Origin: Colletes latitarsis
Lineage: Eukaryota; Arthropoda; Insecta; Hymenoptera; Colletidae
DNA: 64,000 bases
Direction of reading: 5' to 3'
Assembly: GCF_051014445.1 (NCBI RefSeq)
Contig: NW_027488366.1
Span: forward strand, 17,564,001-17,628,000
This document shows, piece after piece, positions 60,250 through 64,000 of this stretch (its first letter is position 1; each line of letters starts with the position of its first letter). Below the pieces are notes generated by a model. The model had not been told where the DNA came from, ran no database searches, and saw nothing but the letters and a program-made list of their open reading frames with translations. The position numbers and the translations under genes were made by a program.

Positions 60250-62009
60250 TCCCAGACCTAACCTAGACCTAACATGCGTTATCCTCTAAAATATTGAGCG
60301 AAACCAGGTTTAATGGACTGTTTCAGTGAGGTACCACTTTACTACCTGATCTACTCCAGAACTAGCCCAGGATCTAGCCATGAAGTATGAGAAATATGCG
60401 AAAGTAAGAGCCTGATGAGGGCAAATCCTAGACCTATCCCAAACTTAACTTGCGTTATCCTCTAAAATATTTATCAAGACCAGGTTTAATTGATTGTTTC
60501 AGTGTGGTACCACATTACTACGTGATCCACACCAGAAAAAACCCAAGATCCGTTCAACAAGTATGTGAAGAATGCGAAAGTATGAGTCTGATGAGGTCAA
60601 ATCCCAGACCAATCCCAGACTTAACTTGCGTTATCCTCTAAAATATTGATCGAAACCAGGTTTAATCGACTGTTTCAGTGTTGTACCACATTACTACGTG
60701 ATCCAAACCAGAAAAAACCCAGGATCTGTTCAACGAGTATGTGAAGTGTGCGAAAGTATGAGTCTGATGAGGGCAAATCCCAGACCTATCCCAGACCTAA
60801 CATGCGTTATCCTCGAAAATATTTATCAAGACCACGTTTAGTTGATTGTTTCAGTGTGGACCCACATTACTACGTGATCCAAACCAGAAAAAACCCAGGA
60901 TCCGTTCAACAAGTATGTGAAGAATGCGAAAGTATGAGTCTGATGAGTGAAAATCCCAGACCTAACCTAGATCTAACATGCGTTATCCTCTAAAATATTG
61001 ATCGAAACCAGGTTTAATTGGCCGTTTCAGTGTGGTACCACATTACTACGTGATCCAAACCAGAAAAAACCCAGGATCCGTTCAACAAGTATGTGAAGGA
61101 TGCGAAAGTATGAGTCTGATAAGTGAAAATCCCAGACCTAACCTAGACCTAACATGCGTTATCCTCTAAAATATTGAGCGAAACCAGGTTTAATGGACTG
61201 TTTCAGTGAGGTACCACTTTACTACGTGATCTACTCCAGAACTAGCCCAGGATCTAGCCATGAAGTATGAGAAATATGCGAAAGTAAGAGCCTGATGAGG
61301 GCAAATCCTAGACCTATCCCAAACTTAACTTGCGTTATCCTCTAAAATATTTATCAAGACCAGGTTTAATTGATTGTTTCAGTGTGGTACCACATTACTA
61401 CGTGATCCACACCAGAAAAAACCCAAGATCCGTTCAACAAGTATGTGAAGAATGCGAAAGTATGAGTCTGATGAGGTCAAATCCCAGACCAATCCCAGAC
61501 TTAACTTGCGTTATCCTCTAAAATATTGATCGAAACCAGGTTTAATCGACTGTTTCAGTGTTGTACCACATTACTACGTGATCCAAACCAGAAAAAACCC
61601 AGGATCTGTTCAACGAGTATGTGAAGTGTGCGAAAGTATGAGTCTGATGAGGGCAAATCCCAGACCTATCCCAGACCTAACATGCGTTATCCTCGAAAAT
61701 ATTTATCAAGACCACGTTTAATTGATTGTTTCAGTGTGGACCCACATTACTACGTGATCCAAACCAGAAAAAACCCAGGATCCGTTCAACAAGTATGTGA
61801 AGAATGCGAAAGTATGAGTCTGATGAGTGAAAATCCCAGACCTAACCTAGACCTAACATGCGTTATCCTCTAAAATATTGATCGAAACCAGGTTTAATTG
61901 GCCGTTTCAGTGTGGTACCACATTACTACGTGATCCAAACCAGAAAAAACCCAGGATCCGTTCAACAAGTATGTGAAGGATGCGAAAGTATGAGTCTGAT
62001 AAGTGAAAA
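60250..62009 (+). repeat. Direct tandem of an 880-bp, 5-monomer higher-order unit
   Basis: Units at 60250-61129 and 61130-62009 are exactly 880 bp apart and differ at only a few bases; for example CTACCTGATCTAC against CTACGTGATCTAC, and GTTTAGTTGATTG against GTTTAATTGATTG. Both carry GTGAGGTACCACTTTAC and TTAATTGGCCG variants. Confidence 0.85.
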
Positions 62010-64000
62010 TCTCAGGCCTTACCTAGACCTAACTTGCGTGGTCCTCTAAAATATTGATGGAAACCAGGTTTCATTGACTGTTTCAGTGTGGTACTACATT
62101 ACTACGTGATGCAATCCAGAAAAAGCCCAGGATCTAGCCATCAAGTATGAGAAATATGCGAAAGAATGAGCCTGATGAGGGCAAATCTTAGACCTAACCC
62201 AGACCTAAGATGCGTTATCCTCTAAAATATTTATCCAGACCAGGTTTCATTGACTGTTTCAGCGTGGTACCACATTACTACGTGATCCAAACCAGAAAAA
62301 ACCCAGGATCTGTTCAACAAGTATGTGAAAAACGCGAAAGTATGAGCCTGATGAGGGCAAATCCCAGACATATCCCAGACCTAACTTGCGTTGTCCTCTA
62401 AGATATTGATGGAAACCAGGTTTAATTGACTGTTGCAGTGTTGTACTACATTACTACGTGATGCAATCCAGAAAAAGCTCAGGATCTAGCCATCAAGTAT
62501 GAGAAATATGCGAAAGAATGAGCCTGATGAGAGCAAATCCCAGACCTATCCCAGACGTAACTTGCGTTGTCCTCTAAAATATTGATCGAAACCAGGTTTA
62601 ATTGACCGTTTCAGTGTGGTGCCACATTACTACGTGATCCAAACCAGAAAAAACCCAGGATCCGTTCAACAAGTATGTGAAGGATGCGAAAGTATGAGTC
62701 TGATAAGTGAAAATCTCAGGCCTTACCTAGACCTAACTTGCGTGGTCCTCTAAAATATTGATGGAAACCAGGTTTCATTGACTGTTTCAGTGTGGTACTA
62801 CATTACTACGTGATGCAATCCAGAAAAAGCCCAGGATCTAGCCATCAAGTATGAGAAATATGCGAAGGAATGAGCCTGATGAGAGCAAATCCCAGACCTA
62901 ACCTAGACCTAACATGCGTTATCCTCTAAAATATTGAGCGAAACCAGGTTTAATGGACTGTTTCAGTGTGGTACCACATTACTTCGTGATCCAAACCAGA
63001 AATAGCCCAGGATCTAGCCATGAAGTATGAGAAATATGCGAAAGTAAGAGCCTGATGAGGGCAAATCCTTGACCTATCCCAGACGTAACTTGCGTTATCC
63101 TCTAAAATATTGATCGAAACCAGGTTTAATTGACTGTTTCAGCGTGGTACCACATTACTACGTGGTCCAAACCAGAAAAAACCCAGGATCAGTTGAACAA
63201 GTAAGTGAAGAATGCGAAAGTATGAGTCTGATGAGTGAAAATCCCAGGGCTAACCTAGACCTAACATGCGTCATCCTCTAAAATATTGATCAAAACCAGG
63301 TTTAATGGACTGTTTCAGTGTGGTACCACACTACAACGTGATCCAAACCTGAAAAAACCCAGGATCTGTTCAACAAGTATGTGAAAAACGCGAAAGTATG
63401 AGCCTGATGAGGGCAAATCCGAGACATATCCCAGACCTAACTTGCGTTGTCCTCTAAGATATTGATGGAAACCAGGTTTAATTGACTGTTGCAGTGTTGT
63501 ACTTCATTACTACGTGATGCAATCCAGAAAAAGCCCAGGATCTAGCCATCAAGTATGAGAAATAAGCGAAAGAATGAGCCTGATGAGAGCAAATCCCAGA
63601 CCTAACCTAGACCTAACATGAATTATTCTCTAAAATATTGATCGAGACCGGGTTTAATCGACTGTTTCAGTGTGGTACCACATTACTACGTGACCCAAAC
63701 CAGAAAAAACCGGGGATCAGTTCAACAAGTATGTGAAGAATGCGAAAGTATGAGTCTGATGAGTGAAAATCCCAGGGCTATCCTAGACCTAACATGCGTT
63801 ATCCTCTAAAATATTGATCGAAACCAGGTTTAATCGACTGTTTCAGTGTGGTATCACACTACTACGTGACCCAAACCAGAAAAAACCCATGATCTGTTCA
63901 ACAAGTATGTGAAAAACGCGAAAGTATGAGCCTGATGAGGGCAAGTCCCAGACCTATCCCAGACCTAACTTGCGTTATCCTCTAAAATATTGATCGAAAC

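Larger units (their letters stand above)
24374..64000 (+). repeat. 176-bp satellite array, about 225 monomers, with nested higher-order repeats
   Basis: Same monomer and orientation as 6760-21557; the array continues to the window edge. Landmarks recur at multiples of 176 bp: 30341 and 30693 (352), 52527 and 53055 (528), 60450, 61330 and 62210 (880 each). Unlike the left array, long blocks here are near-exact duplicates of one another (listed separately). Runs of open frame of 63-89 codons recur, but the period is not a multiple of 3 and each frame closes after little more than one monomer. I see no host gene, RNA gene or further element. Confidence 0.97.

Noticed and set aside
8315..62401. 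Many similar open frames of 63-89 codons (MRYPLKYLSRPGLIDCF-type) along the satellite, on both array orientations
   Set aside because: They follow the 176-bp monomer, which is not a multiple of 3, so each frame closes after little more than one monomer. No start context, splice or domain signal was seen, and variants change residues freely. They are by-products of the repeat.
6760..64000. Hammerhead-ribozyme-like signals: most monomers contain CTGATGAG, followed downstream by CGAAACC; some allow a 6-bp helix GGTCAA/TTGATC between them
   Set aside because: I could not find a matching helix I with a cleavage triplet in the right place, the loop between the motifs is over 40 nt, and other monomers (GGGCAA or GAGCAA with TTGATC or TTGAGC) break the helix without compensation. 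A covariance-model search of monomer dimers would settle it.
6760..64000. CENP-B-box-like motif in the satellite
   Set aside because: TTTCGCAT/ATGCGAAA is present in the monomer, but the CGGG half of a CENP-B box is absent at the needed spacing.
24374..64000. CRISPR-like regular repetition
   Set aside because: The whole 176-bp unit is repeated with no unique spacers, and the content is clearly eukaryotic satellite.

Overview
This window is eukaryotic repetitive DNA, almost certainly from an insect. It contains no host protein-coding gene that I can support. Three observations point to an insect. First, the only pure short tandem repeat is (TTAGGTCTGGG)n, an extended form of the canonical insect telomere unit TTAGG; longer TTAGG derivatives are, as I recall, known mainly from bees and wasps. 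Second, about 88% of the window is one satellite with a 176-bp monomer, and each monomer normally carries two degenerate copies of that 11-mer. Third, the only protein-coding material is two copies of a GC-rich R1-clade (TRAS/SART/Waldo-like) non-LTR retrotransposon, a group typical of arthropods whose TRAS and SART members insert into telomeric repeats. A bee, wasp or ant is my best guess, but the sequence does not prove the order.

Layout. 1-695: 5' part of ORF1 of retroelement copy 1 (+ strand), with a frameshift. 692-739: four perfect TTAGGTCTGGG units starting inside the broken ORF1. 740-2676: about 11 satellite monomers with the G-rich telomere-like strand on +. 2677-6759: the rest of copy 1, namely ORF1 zinc knuckles, ORF2 (endonuclease, reverse transcriptase, C-terminal CCHC), a hairpin-rich 3' UTR and a 22-nt poly(A). 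6760-21557: about 84 satellite monomers in the opposite orientation to the 740-2676 block. 21558-24373: retroelement copy 2 on the - strand, 5'-truncated, with an unbroken reverse transcriptase frame and a 14-bp target site duplication. 24374-64000: about 225 more satellite monomers with nested higher-order repeats.

How the parts relate. The retrotransposon uses the satellite, and in particular its embedded telomere-like dimer, as landing site. Copy 1 lies just before a dimer and copy 2 just after one, in opposite orientations. The satellite evolves by amplification of blocks. Old, diverged monomers dominate from 6.8 to 21 kb, while from about 25 kb rightwards blocks of 0.9-2.6 kb are duplicated almost exactly, some in direct tandem. 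One such duplication supplies an empty-site paralogue of the copy 2 insertion (29281-29294), which fixes the insertion boundaries to the base. The most unusual structure is the interruption of copy 1: pure telomeric repeats plus reverse-oriented satellite sit inside ORF1, as if a broken retroelement end had been healed by telomere addition or patched with satellite DNA.

Limits. Alignments were done by eye, so block ends are accurate to about 10-30 bp unless stated. Family names rest on motif recognition, and no database was searched.
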